Positions 8,837-19,000 of a stretch of 64,000 bases of DNA are shown here, piece after piece. The position numbers and the translations under genes are program-made. The stretch spans positions 1 through 64,000 of the forward strand of contig NZ_JADEWR010000025.1 of NCBI RefSeq assembly GCF_015207525.1, in the 5' to 3' direction. The notes below the pieces were generated by a model, which made no database searches, was not told where the DNA came from, and worked only from the letters and a program-made list of their open reading frames with translations. Positions within the stretch are counted from its first letter, which is position 1. Every line of letters starts with the position of its first letter. Source of the DNA: Nodosilinea sp. LEGE 06152. GTDB lineage: Bacteria > Cyanobacteriota > Cyanobacteriia > Phormidesmidales > Phormidesmidaceae.

Positions 8837-10939
8837 TTACAAGAAAACGACAGCAGCTGAAATATCTAGCAAATAATTCCGCACCATTTCTAGGGCAAAT
8901 TGGTCGGGCAGCGCCTGCTGAAATTTGCTCAAGCGGTACTCGGGTAACTCTGCCAGGATGAACCCCTGTAGGGGCGGGGTATCCCAGAATGCCTGAGTAC
9001 GCATTTCTCTGAGCGCCAGCCCTAGGGTGGCTGGGCCAACGCTGTCGCCTTCGATTTTGAGGCGAAAGTTATCGGCGACGATCTTCCAATCGTGGCCGTA
9101 CTGCAACCCATACTTGAGGGTGTGGTTAATCTGCCCTCCGGCAAACGTCCACCATAGGGCGCGATCTGGCTCGTATTGGATGCACTGTCCACTGGCCTTT
9201 TGAAGTTGTGCCCCAAGGTCATCTCTGGCCGCATCTAGGGCAGCCTGGGTAGGCTCGTCGATGTAGGGCAGGGGTTCGTTGCCTTTGAGAACAGTGGCGA
9301 TCTGCTGGCACAGCTCGTAGCCCAACAGCTGAGGGATAAACCCGCCCCAGGTGGGCTTTTTGCCTCGGGGGGCAGGCTCGACTAGGATGGCGCGATCGCT
9401 GTGGTTGATGTGTTGCACCGTCCAGGCGCGCCCTCCCAGCAGAAAGGAACTCATTTGTTCGACCAGCTTGTCTACAAACGCCTGTTCTAGCGAACCGATC
9501 ACATAGCCCGCCTTGGTCTTGACCTTGTACAGCACCGGGCTGCTGAAAACGGCGTACAGCTCCATGAAATTCTTACGGCCAAAAACCCGTTCGGCCTTAT
9601 CGCCCATCGACAGCAATCCACCTGCCTCAAACAGGTAGCCCTCCCGCAGCATGTGGGCGATGAGTGTATCAAACTCGTCTGGGGTAATACCAGAAAAGTC
9701 GGGCACCACAGACAGCTGCTCCCAGCAGCGTTCAGGGCTGATAGCTCCAAACTGGAGGGTAAGGGCTAGGAGTTGGTGCACCATCACTGGCCAGGCCCGA
9801 TGGGTGACTCGGATGGACTCGACCCAGCCTTGGCGGGCGAGTTCGATAATGGCGATCGCCTGCAAGGCCGGTTCCAAATCCTCACAAAAGAAGGTGGTAT
9901 TGGCCCGCTGCCCGTCTCGCCGCCCAGTGCGCCCCATGCGTTGCAGAAAGGAGGATACCGTAGAGGGCGCATTGGCCTGAAACACCAGATCGAGGTCGCC
10001 CACGTCAATGCCCAGCTCTAGGGTAGAGGTGCAGACGATGCTGGCGTTGGTGCCCCGGTGGAACAGCTCTTCGGCAGCATCGCGCTCCTCTAAGGAAACG
10101 GAGCTGTGGTGGACAAACACGTCGGTGCCCCGGTTGCGGAGTCGTTCGGCAATGTCTTCGGCTAGGGAGCGGCTTTCGCAAAAGAACAGGCTTTTGTTGC
10201 CAGCGGCTTTACGGCTGGCCTCCTGAGCGATCGCCATAGTCGTGTCCCGCAGGTAAACCCGCAGATCCTTAGGCGATGGCTGATTGGGTGGGTCAACCAC
10301 ACAACCCGCTCGCTGGGAGGTGCCCTGGAGCCAGGCCAAAATCTCATCTGGGTTGCCGACCGTGGCGCTGAGACCCACCCGCTGAATGTCGTTAGGGGTG
10401 TGTCGGGCGATCCGCTCCAGCACTGACAGCAGGTGCGTCCCCCGATCAGAACCAGCTAAGGCGTGGACTTCATCAATCACCACGGCTCTCAGGTCAGCAA
10501 ACAGCTTGGCGTGGGGCACCCGAGATGACAGCAGCATTACCTCCAGAGACTCGGGAGTGGTCATCAGCAATGCCGCAGGCTCTTTAATGAACTTGCGCTT
10601 GTCAGACGCTTTGACATCCCCATGCCAGAGGAACCGGCGCAGGCCCACCATTTCGGTGTAAAGCCCCAACCGCTCCGCCTGGTTATTCAGCAGCGCCTTA
10701 ATGGGCGCAATGTAAATTATGCCAACCCCCTCTGGTTCCCGCTCCATTAGCATCGACAGCATGGGGAACATGGAAGCTTCGGTTTTGCCCCCAGCGGTGG
10801 GAGCCAGAATGACGGCATTCTTGCCATCGAGGAGGGCATGGCTGGCCAGCTCTTGCACCGGTCGTAGCCCCGTCCAGCCTAGTCGAGACACAATCGCTTC
10901 CTGAAGCCGGGGTGGAAATCGTGCAAAAGCAGAGGCCAT
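8837..10939 (-). CDS. brxHI: BREX Lhr-like DEAD/DEAH helicase BrxHI
   Basis: 700-residue superfamily 2 helicase. Motif I is APTAGGKTE (46-54), motif II DEVH (156-159), followed by TTPES, SATVG and motif VI QRMGRTGRRDGQ. The Lhr-like core is followed by a ~300-residue C-terminal extension. In BREX types 2 and 6 an Lhr-like helicase is the last gene after brxD, which is its position here. It is 15 bp from brxD and clearly in the same operon. It should act on DNA in the cytoplasm; its exact step in BREX is not known. No truncation is visible. Confidence 0.88.
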   Translation of the reverse strand: MASAFARFPPRLQEAIVSRLGWTGLRPVQELASHALLDGKNAVILAPTAGGKTEASMFPMLSMLMEREPEGVGIIYIAPIKALLNNQAERLGLYTEMVGLRRFLWHGDVKASDKRKFIKEPAALLMTTPESLEVMLLSSRVPHAKLFADLRAVVIDEVHALAGSDRGTHLLSVLERIARHTPNDIQRVGLSATVGNPDEILAWLQGTSQRAGCVVDPPNQPSPKDLRVYLRDTTMAIAQEASRKAAGNKSLFFCESRSLAEDIAERLRNRGTDVFVHHSSVSLEERDAAEELFHRGTNASIVCTSTLELGIDVGDLDLVFQANAPSTVSSFLQRMGRTGRRDGQRANTTFFCEDLEPALQAIAIIELARQGWVESIRVTHRAWPVMVHQLLALTLQFGAISPERCWEQLSVVPDFSGITPDEFDTLIAHMLREGYLFEAGGLLSMGDKAERVFGRKNFMELYAVFSSPVLYKVKTKAGYVIGSLEQAFVDKLVEQMSSFLLGGRAWTVQHINHSDRAILVEPAPRGKKPTWGGFIPQLLGYELCQQIATVLKGNEPLPYIDEPTQAALDAARDDLGAQLQKASGQCIQYEPDRALWWTFAGGQINHTLKYGLQYGHDWKIVADNFRLKIEGDSVGPATLGLALREMRTQAFWDTPPLQGFILAELPEYRLSKFQQALPDQFALEMVRNYLLDISAAVVFL

Positions 10940-10954
10940 AGAAAAACTCAGGCG

Positions 10955-12274
10955 CTAGAACTCGACAGGGGCATATCCGGCAATGTCTTCAGGCTCTTCA
11001 TCGTAGGGTGGCAAACCCTTCTGAATGCGTTCTTCTTCAAAGGTGAGGTCGTTGATCTCAAAGCCCTCTGCGGCCATGGGGTCAAATTCATCGTACTCGT
11101 GGGCCAGATCCAGAATGTTGACGAACTGGCGCAAAAACTGCCGTGGAACAACGCCAACATCTCCCTTAAAGCCAGTGGTAACCTTATCGACTAGCCGCTC
11201 AATAAAGTCGGTACTGACCTTGTCGATCAGGTCGGTTGGGTCTGAGGTCGGAAACAGACCCCGCAGCTTGACAGCTACTTCTTTTAGCCGCTGAGCATCA
11301 AAGGGTTTAAGTTCAAGTTGTGGCTGGCGAGGATTAGCAAAGCCGCTAACACGTTCAAACTTAATACGGTCGTGGAGGGGCTGTAGCCCGGCAACTCCTC
11401 GGTTAGCATCAAAGAATTCTGGGGTGCCAGTGAACAGCCATAGCAGTCCTTTGTAGCGATCGGCAGCATCACAAATTTGACGAATACCATTCAGAGACTT
11501 ACCGCGCACGTCTTGCCGCATCCGCAGAATAGTCTCAGCCTCGTCGATCACGATGACTAGCCCTTTATAGCCAGCGGCCTTGGTAATTTCTAAAATGCCT
11601 TGCAGGTAATCTAAGGCTTCTCGGCTACCAATATCCCCTTTAATGCCTGCTACCTTTTTAGCGCTAGCGGCAACATTTTCACTCCCAGATAACCAAGATA
11701 ATAAAGCGCTTGCCTCAACAATCTCGCCTTTTTGCTTAAGAGTAAAGACGGCTCGCAGCACTCTGGCCATATCTTCGGGGGCTTTGCCTCCGGTCAAAGA
11801 GGCCAGCTCTTCTTCCATGCGCTGCTGCACTAGGGCATCAAAACCATCGCTATTTTCATCAGCTCCCCCAGCAATTAGAGCATCTTCGACGCGGGCAATC
11901 CAGCGGTCAATGATGTCGCTGAGGGCACCCCTGGGGCAGGAGCTAGTTCCTAATTCTTGGACTACCTTGCGGTAAACATCGTCGAATTTGTAGAAATGTA
12001 AGTCATTATCAGACACCACAACAAAGCTGGTGGCAAAACCTTGGGCTTGGGCATCTAAAACAGCCAGGCGAGACATGAAGGTTTTGCCGCAGCCATAACC
12101 GCCTCTCAGAAACTTGAAAGCGCCTTCTCCATTAGCCGCTAACTGAAGTTGCCGCTGAATTTCTGTGCGCTGCTTATCAATCCCAACGGCGAAGGTTTCT
12201 AGACCTCGCTCGGGCACGACACCCGATCGCAGGCGCTCAAAAATAATGTCGATATCGCGTTCGCTAATTGCCAT
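10955..12274 (-). CDS. brxD: BREX P-loop ATPase BrxD
   Basis: 439 residues of the DUF2791-type ATPase family. Walker A is GGYGCGKT (58-65) near the N-terminus, and a Walker B VIVIDEAET lies near residue 240 in an AAA-like core; a helical C-terminal part ends in an acidic tail. BrxD is found in BREX types 2 and 6 next to brxHI. The gene starts 23 bp after the pglZ stop. The function is nucleotide-driven but not defined mechanistically. Length and motifs are normal for the family. Confidence 0.88.
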   Translation of the reverse strand: MAISERDIDIIFERLRSGVVPERGLETFAVGIDKQRTEIQRQLQLAANGEGAFKFLRGGYGCGKTFMSRLAVLDAQAQGFATSFVVVSDNDLHFYKFDDVYRKVVQELGTSSCPRGALSDIIDRWIARVEDALIAGGADENSDGFDALVQQRMEEELASLTGGKAPEDMARVLRAVFTLKQKGEIVEASALLSWLSGSENVAASAKKVAGIKGDIGSREALDYLQGILEITKAAGYKGLVIVIDEAETILRMRQDVRGKSLNGIRQICDAADRYKGLLWLFTGTPEFFDANRGVAGLQPLHDRIKFERVSGFANPRQPQLELKPFDAQRLKEVAVKLRGLFPTSDPTDLIDKVSTDFIERLVDKVTTGFKGDVGVVPRQFLRQFVNILDLAHEYDEFDPMAAEGFEINDLTFEEERIQKGLPPYDEEPEDIAGYAPVEF

Positions 12275-12297
12275 GGTGAGTTTCTTAAGTAGAGTCT

Positions 12298-15189
12298 CTA
12301 CTGCTGTTTGACGTAACGTTTGCCGCTTGCGGTAGTCTCAATTCTTACCGAGAAGGGCACCAGCTTCAGGTGCTCCTCAAACTCCATAGAGAAGCGGCGA
12401 ACTTGCCGAGGAGAGCCCAGCATTTGGTTCAGCTCTGCTTCATTTATGGATCCATGTTGTTGGATATGGATGAAAATCTGCCGCAGCCCGACATCTTCAA
12501 AACGCTCCTGCCAGTCTAAGTTGGGGCCAGCCAGACTAGGGGCGGCAGGATCGGCATCGTCTTCCTTGAGCTTTAGGGTGCCAGCAACCCTGAAAAGCTC
12601 AGCCGTGAGAGTGGGTTCCACATCTTCTGTGCCATCGGGGTGGTAAACCTCTATGGGGACTTTCTCTGCTTGTTGGCCCTTGAGGTCAAAGAGAACTTCA
12701 ACCCAGTCGCTTTCTACCGGCACCTGAAGCACCTGATTTTTGACCTCGATCTTAGGCGCATCTTTGATGGTGAGCTGAATGTCTGGGCGATCGCTCACCC
12801 GGAGAGATAGGCCAATGGTTCTGACCCCAATAAAGGTAAGTTGCACCCCAGGGGCAGGTTTTACCCGCAGCTGCATACGGCTGAAGCCCAGTAACTCGGG
12901 TTCGGCTCTAACCTCAACGAGATACTTGAGCTTGATAGAGTCTGAACTATGACGATGGGATACCGTCAGCACAGGGATGACTCTCTCTTGTAGGCTATTG
13001 CCGCCGTGGACAAAGGTTGCCCCCGATATACCTGTCTTGAACGGGGCAGTATCGCGGCGAAATAGCAGGTACCCGGCCCGGCCCTCATACTGCAAGGCTG
13101 ACAAGGAAACGGTAACAGAGCCAGACTCAGCGCGGGGCTCTGCCATTAACACGTATCGCCGGTCAGGGTCGCGAATGCTGCCGTAGGTTTGCGGTTTAGT
13201 CGTTAGATCTTGCAGCAAGAACCCATGGTCGGCGGTAAACACAAACTCATTAAAGCCAATGCTTTTTAGGTGGCTCCAGGCGGTTCTAATTTGCCTGAGC
13301 CAGGTCTCAAAGGTCGGCAGCCCCACGTTGGCCTCTCCGGCATCATCAATTTCCCGGCTGTGAACTACAACTAAATTGGCTTTCCCTAGGCCCTTTCGTT
13401 TCAAGCTATCAGCAGAGCAGCTATTGACCTCTGTAAGGTTAATGTAGAAGGCCGATCGGGAATCGGCACCGAGGGTACTTACGCTTTTTTCACGCATCGC
13501 CCGGAATCGCTCATCGGGCGACTTGACGGTATATTCCCCGGTTTTAAACCCGCTAAACCCTTTGCGCCCGGCCAGGGTTAGCCGCCCCGCTTTACTCACC
13601 GGGGCCAAAACATTCATACCCACGGCAGTGATGCTGGGCAGCTCGGCAAAGCGCCCCTTTAAAACCGCCGTTGTGCCGGGGCCTTCAAAGTCGGGGAGAA
13701 GCTCCGTAGCCATTTCGTACCGAAAGGCATCGATCAAGAAATAAGCTACTTTGCGGTTGGTTTGCACCAGCGGATGCACCACCTGGTCGTAGAGGGTGCG
13801 CTGCTGAAGATTTGGCTCAGGCAAGAACCCCTCAGACTCGCAAATAGTGGCAAAGCCTTGGGCAAGCTGATCGGCCCACATGCGGTAATGCTGGCGTAGG
13901 CGATCGCCCACTTCCTGAAGCGCCCCGTAATGTTCAAGGGTGGGCTCTAGCAGTTTGAGCCGCTGCTGCTCGAAGAGGCGATGGGCTAAATCTACTTGGT
14001 AGCCCGACTGGGTGTAGCAGTCTAGGGCGGCGGTTAAGGTGTCGGCTGAGTCGAGGGGGTGGGCCGCAGCAATGGCACAGCCCAGCGAAGCGGCGTCATG
14101 GATGAGTAGCCACTCTAAACGGCGAGACCGATCGCGCTTGACCCAAAAGGATGGGTTTTGAACCCGAATTTTTGCCCAGGCCAGGGCCTTGCTCCAATCG
14201 GCATCTATTAGCGCTTGCACCGCAGCCTCTAGAACAGCGGTTTCTTCACGCTGAAAGGTATCAATTTTGCCAAAGTCTTCGGGGCTGATAGCGGCCAGTT
14301 CTGCCTCTAGGCGATTTTCAATATTACTGGCTTGGGTGGCGTAGGTATCGGGGTGGCGATCGCGCAAATGATCGATCAAGTGACCACAGGTTTTTTTGAG
14401 GTTAGCGGCTAGCTGGCGCAGGGGTTTGAGGTAGTCTAGCTCGGGCAACCGGGTGAGGTCGTTGACGTATTCAACAGTCAGTAGCCATGCTGTAAAGCCC
14501 TCGGCAAAGTCTTGAAAGGTCTTGACCGCGTCCCCTTGAAACTGAGTGAGAAAGGCGTCGTCAATGCCGGTATGACGGTTGAGATGCTGGATCAGGCTGT
14601 CTAGGTCGGCCTCGGTTTGTACCAGAGACTTTAGCTTACTAGCGTCGGCAATCATGCCCTCTAGGCCCAGCAGGCCATCGAGCAGAGATTCTAGGCTGCG
14701 GCTGGTCAGCAAGCTAGAGATGCCGTCTTGGGGCTGGGCCGTCTCGGCCTGGAGCCAGGCCTCAGCCGCTGCCAGGTCGGTGACGCCAGTATCGAGGTAC
14801 GCTTCTACCGCTGCTGGGCTAACCTTGCCAACGGCGGCCTCTCTCACCAGGGAATCAAACCCTTTAAGAAAGCAGTGGCCTGCCCGGTATAGCTCTAACA
14901 GAGGGGTTTGACGAATGGTAGTGGTGGTGTGACCCGGCACATGAATCAACAGCGCTTCTTGGTCGAGGCCGTTGCCGTGGGCTTCGAGGGCTAGCAACAT
15001 CTCTAGAAAGCTGCCGCGAAAGGGCACCACAGGGGCAAAAAAATCTTCTGCCTCATGGCGCTCTACCAGCTGATTGACGTAGTCGCTGTAGTGGCCCTGC
15101 CGATCAAGCCAAACGACAATACCCCGCTGACGCAGTTTTTCTTTAACTTCTTCTTCGAGAAGTTGGGTAATAGGGCCAAGCTGAGTCAT
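12298..15189 (-). CDS. pglZ: BREX alkaline-phosphatase-like protein PglZ
   Basis: 963 residues. The PglZ domain is marked by FLIDAFRYEM (about 483-492) and FTADHGFLLQD (about 648-658), which carry the metal-binding Asp and Asp-His of the alkaline-phosphatase superfamily. Flanking regions are helical and charged, followed by a beta-rich C-terminal part. PglZ is a hallmark of all BREX systems, acting with the BrxC ATPase and PglX methylase. Here it is separated from pglX by xisH and xisI and a 133-bp gap, where the canonical order would place it directly after pglX. The coding frame is intact. Confidence 0.92.
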   Translation of the reverse strand: MTQLGPITQLLEEEVKEKLRQRGIVVWLDRQGHYSDYVNQLVERHEAEDFFAPVVPFRGSFLEMLLALEAHGNGLDQEALLIHVPGHTTTTIRQTPLLELYRAGHCFLKGFDSLVREAAVGKVSPAAVEAYLDTGVTDLAAAEAWLQAETAQPQDGISSLLTSRSLESLLDGLLGLEGMIADASKLKSLVQTEADLDSLIQHLNRHTGIDDAFLTQFQGDAVKTFQDFAEGFTAWLLTVEYVNDLTRLPELDYLKPLRQLAANLKKTCGHLIDHLRDRHPDTYATQASNIENRLEAELAAISPEDFGKIDTFQREETAVLEAAVQALIDADWSKALAWAKIRVQNPSFWVKRDRSRRLEWLLIHDAASLGCAIAAAHPLDSADTLTAALDCYTQSGYQVDLAHRLFEQQRLKLLEPTLEHYGALQEVGDRLRQHYRMWADQLAQGFATICESEGFLPEPNLQQRTLYDQVVHPLVQTNRKVAYFLIDAFRYEMATELLPDFEGPGTTAVLKGRFAELPSITAVGMNVLAPVSKAGRLTLAGRKGFSGFKTGEYTVKSPDERFRAMREKSVSTLGADSRSAFYINLTEVNSCSADSLKRKGLGKANLVVVHSREIDDAGEANVGLPTFETWLRQIRTAWSHLKSIGFNEFVFTADHGFLLQDLTTKPQTYGSIRDPDRRYVLMAEPRAESGSVTVSLSALQYEGRAGYLLFRRDTAPFKTGISGATFVHGGNSLQERVIPVLTVSHRHSSDSIKLKYLVEVRAEPELLGFSRMQLRVKPAPGVQLTFIGVRTIGLSLRVSDRPDIQLTIKDAPKIEVKNQVLQVPVESDWVEVLFDLKGQQAEKVPIEVYHPDGTEDVEPTLTAELFRVAGTLKLKEDDADPAAPSLAGPNLDWQERFEDVGLRQIFIHIQQHGSINEAELNQMLGSPRQVRRFSMEFEEHLKLVPFSVRIETTASGKRYVKQQ

Positions 15190-15322
15190 TAGCGGTTGAG
15201 TTCTTCGGGGGTAGTTTGAAAGGGGGAAAACTTAAAGTGATTAAAGGTTTGTAAAAAGGTTGGAATCACCGGGTTTGCCTCTTATTGCTATTGATGGCTG
15301 CGAGGGAGAAAGAAATAAGGGA

Positions 15323-15661
15323 TTAAGCGACGCCGTAGTCAGTGTAGGGGCGCTTGTAAGGAGCCTGTAACCCTAGCACAATGTCAGACTTAGGCACTCC
15401 CATCTCAACTAGCTCCTCGGCAATACGGACATCGGTCGTATTGCGTTGAATCCATATTTTGTTGTTTTTGATATCGAGATGCAAGATACAGTTGTAAATT
15501 CGCTCGTGCTCGGCCCAGCCAATTTCTAACAGCTGGTAGTGATGGTGCATGGTATCAAAAACGAGCTGAGTCTCAACGGTGGCATCTGCTGCTTTAGCTT
15601 GCTCACCGTACTTGGTTAACAGGGTTTGAATATATTGACTGTAGGTGTCTAGGGTCGCCAT
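15323..15661 (-). CDS. xisI: XisI-family protein, partner of XisH
   Basis: 112 residues matching the XisI family in length and pattern: TLDTYSQYIQTLLTKYG at the start, then TQLVFDTMHHHYQLLEIGW, a strand block with IHL-type residues around IYNCILHLDIKNNKIWIQ, and VEMGVPKSDIVLGLQAP. In Anabaena, XisI and XisH are needed for excision of the fdxN element, and pairs are scattered through cyanobacterial genomes. The gene overlaps xisH by 13 bases, so the pair is coupled. It sits inside the BREX operon between pglX and pglZ. The role here is unknown; it could modulate or neutralise the XisH nuclease-like protein. Confidence 0.9.
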   Translation of the reverse strand: MATLDTYSQYIQTLLTKYGEQAKAADATVETQLVFDTMHHHYQLLEIGWAEHERIYNCILHLDIKNNKIWIQRNTTDVRIAEELVEMGVPKSDIVLGLQAPYKRPYTDYGVA

Positions 15662-16065
15662 TGTACGATTACCTCCTCTTCTGGATCGTAGATAAGTAGT
15701 TTGACCTGATATTGCTGGACTGAAGCTTCAGCTAAATCACGACTAAACAATGACTTATAGGTTTCTTTGGGAACGGCAAGATAGAGAATGCGGTCGGGTT
15801 CGGTGCCCTGGAGAGCTAAGCGATAATTGAGGAATTGACCCAGGGCGGCATGGTAGTCAAATAGTTCTGATTCACCCAGAAAGCTTTTGATTTCGACGGC
15901 TATTTTTTCGCGATCGCGTACAGCAGCCAGTATCTTCTCTGCCCCCAAATCAATGGCGACTCGATCCTGACCATAGCGCACCGTTAAAGGATCGTCGGTA
16001 ATTGTCCAGCCATCTTTTTGTAGGGCGTGGACTACGGCATCGTGGAAGAGATCGCGAGCTGGCAT
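15649..16065 (-). CDS. xisH: XisH-family endonuclease-like protein
   Basis: 138 residues. It has the XisH signature: ARDLFHDAVVHALQKDGW, then D39 in VAIDLGAEK and E58-I-K60 in AVEIKSFLG, followed by LGQFLNYRLAL. D39 and ExK form a PD-(D/E)XK-like catalytic set, so the nuclease fold looks intact. It begins 4 bp after the pglX stop and overlaps xisI, placing it in the BREX transcript. In Anabaena XisH helps control fdxN element excision; no excision element is evident here. Possible roles are an accessory nuclease, a toxin-antitoxin-like pair with XisI, or a passenger module. Confidence 0.9.
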   Translation of the reverse strand: MPARDLFHDAVVHALQKDGWTITDDPLTVRYGQDRVAIDLGAEKILAAVRDREKIAVEIKSFLGESELFDYHAALGQFLNYRLALQGTEPDRILYLAVPKETYKSLFSRDLAEASVQQYQVKLLIYDPEEEVIVQWRP

Positions 16066-16069
16066 CGGC

Positions 16070-19000
16070 TTACTCCTCCTCTATTGAGAGCGCAAGCTGG
16101 CCTTCGGCTTGCTTTTTATATTTTCGCTCTCGGCGCTTGGCTTCTTTTTCTTTGAGGGCGGTGACTTGGTCGGGGTGGTCGGCCTCAAAGGCTTGGCGCA
16201 GGTCGTTTGAGCCGTCTTCGTCAATGGTACAGTCAGGGCCAATTTCGTCTTGTAGGCGCAGTTCCCACTCGTAGGCTTTGGCGGTGTGGTATTTCCAAAA
16301 GACTCCATGGGCCACGGCGAGAGAGGGATCGATCTGGCATTTCTCGTCTACCCGCGCTGGAAAGTAGCAGGCGGCTAGGTGTGACCAGTCGTAGTCTTTT
16401 TTGCCTTCGGCCTTGCAGAGTTCTGACCACCAGGCTTTGGGCTTGCTCCACTGGGGCTCTAGCAGGGGCCAGAGGGCAGCGCTGTTGATCATCACCCCGT
16501 CGTCGAGATCCATCGAGAAGGGGGCATTGGCTTGGCGGAGAGGGTCGCTGGGGTGGGCAGCGGGTGGGCCTTGCTCGGCACACTGCCGCACTCGATCAAC
16601 AAAGGTTTGCAGCTCGGTGTAGAGGGCCTGCACTAGGGTGCGGCGCTCTTCAGTTTTAGACTGCTGTTTGCTGTCGCCTTGGCCAATGCTGTCGAGCAGG
16701 TCGGCGGTTTCACCTTCAAGGTTGCGCAGGTCTTGCAGGAGGTAGTCGGCGAGCAGGGTTTGCAAAGTGTTGGTAGACCAGCGGTGAATGTTGATGAAGG
16801 CGACAAAGTTTTTGTTAGCCGAAGAGAGGGGAAAGTAAATGGGGCGTTTAGCGTCTTTGGTGCCGTACAGCTTGAGATGCACGTCTGGAAAGAAGTTGAG
16901 CCGCAACCAGTCGTGCAGGGTTTTGCCCCTGGCGATCGCACCGCCATACTTAGCCCAGGCGGCGTGGATGGGCTGGGCGGCGGGATGATTGAGGCTATCG
17001 ATGGAGTCTGTGCGGCTGCCGGAGTAGGCAGAGAGGTAGAGAATGCCATGGGGCAAGGCCTCACTCTCCGGCTCCGGCTCCGTAGCATGGGTAGGGGCTG
17101 GGGGTGAAGACAGTGAGTTTAATGGAAACCGTCCTAACGCTACCCCAACAGCATAGGAAACCCAACTTTGGGCAGAGGGGGGCACGTAAACGGGTTGCCA
17201 CTCTGGCAAAGGCTCGCCAGACTCGCGATCAACGGCCCGCTGTGCCCAGTCTTGGGCATAGGCCCAGCACGATGGCCCCGGCTGCTTAAACTCAACAGAG
17301 GTTTCGCGGGCGGCTTCGTGTTCGGTGAAAGCACGATCAAGCTGAGCGAGGATTTCATCAGCAGATTCGATGGGAAATAGGGGGAGGCGGTTTACATCGC
17401 CAATCTCAAACCCAATGCCAGGGTTTAATGAAGCCATTACTTGCTTACTTACTTTTGAATTAAGTAAACAAACAGTATTATTTGGCTGATCAGAATAGAT
17501 AGAAGATCCTTTGCCATCAATAACACTTGGATAGCGATGCAATCTTCCAGAGAAACCAGATCCGATCATTGAAAATGCGACACCTGGTCTAAAAAAATAA
17601 CTCTCGTTACGAATATTCGCTCCCAGCCCTGTGGTTGCCAAAATCTTGATCTCAAGACCTGAATTCTTCCAGTTGACGATCCATTGAAGATCCTCAAACC
17701 ATTTTTTTCCTGCTGCTCCCTTGATATAAGGATGCCAAGTATAAAAGAACTGGTATTCTGACTGGCTTTTCTTGAAGAATCTGGTGCATGAGGTCGAGCT
17801 TAAATCTACTTCAAATGGATGCCTTAAGAACCTTAGGTTGTCACCCGTATTGATTCCTTTCCGGGCAGGAGAATCACTTTCAATCTTGGTAGATTCGGCA
17901 TAGCTCACGAGAGAGCTTTTGTTCCACCAGTAGACGAAAGGTTTTTTCTTAATAATATTCAGGTGCTGGGTTTGAAACTCATAGCGCCCTACCTGGGCCA
18001 ACATAGCAGCACGTTTTCGGTTAGTGCGTTGGTTATCCCTGGTATTATCATCTAACGGAGTTGGCTGCGTGGCAATGCTGGGTTCCTCAGTCGGGTCTGC
18101 ACGTCGAAAAACGCTCATCACCGTAGACACTACTTCATCAGGTATATCCTCAAACCCCCCCCTATCGATATCTCCTAGTATCCGTAAATCATAGATATCA
18201 ATCAAAAATTCCCTAATGTTGGAAAACTGGTTGATAAACATCCAGTTCCGCATGGTTAGTAAAGCCGAAAGCCCACCCAGTTTAGCTAGTTCTAACCCCC
18301 GCTGTAAAAAAGCCGCATACAGGTCTGCCTTAGCTAAGGGATAGTGAACCGCTACATACCGAGCATCCTGCATTTTGCTCGTGCCCTGGTAGGGCGGGTT
18401 ACCAATCACAAGGTCATAGCTGCCCTCTCGCACCAGTCGCAAAAATCGCACCCCAGCGGCAAGCTGCTCACCCCGCAACCGCAGGCCCAAATCATCGCTA
18501 CGAGTGTGCTGAGCCAAAAATTTCTCTATCCTTTCTTGTAGAGACTCTTTTAGCTGCTGCTGTTCATCTGCCGTAAGCCCTGCAAGGTTAATTTTTGCGC
18601 TCCCATTGGGGTCATCGGGAACAGCTTTGTAGTCTGCATCAAACGCGCTGGTTTGCCGCTGTCGCCACAGCCCCCTGCCATAGTCTCGAATGGCATCGTC
18701 TACCGCCTTATCAACCTTTAGCAAGCTGCCCCAGGTATCGGCCCCCTTTAACCCATGCACAATGCGGTTGGTCAGCTCTTCTGGAATGCCCGTCGCCAGG
18801 GTGACCTCGTGCCGCAGTTCTACCAATGCGGGGTCATTTTCTGGTAGAGCCGCCAGGTTTAAGTTTGAGGCCACCAGGTTAACCACCTTGAGTTTGGCCT
18901 TAGGGCACAGCGCCTTGGCCTTGAGATAAAGCGCCGCCGCCGCGATCTGCACCGCCCGAGGGTCAAGGTCTAACCCGTGCAGGTTATTTTCTGCAATGGC

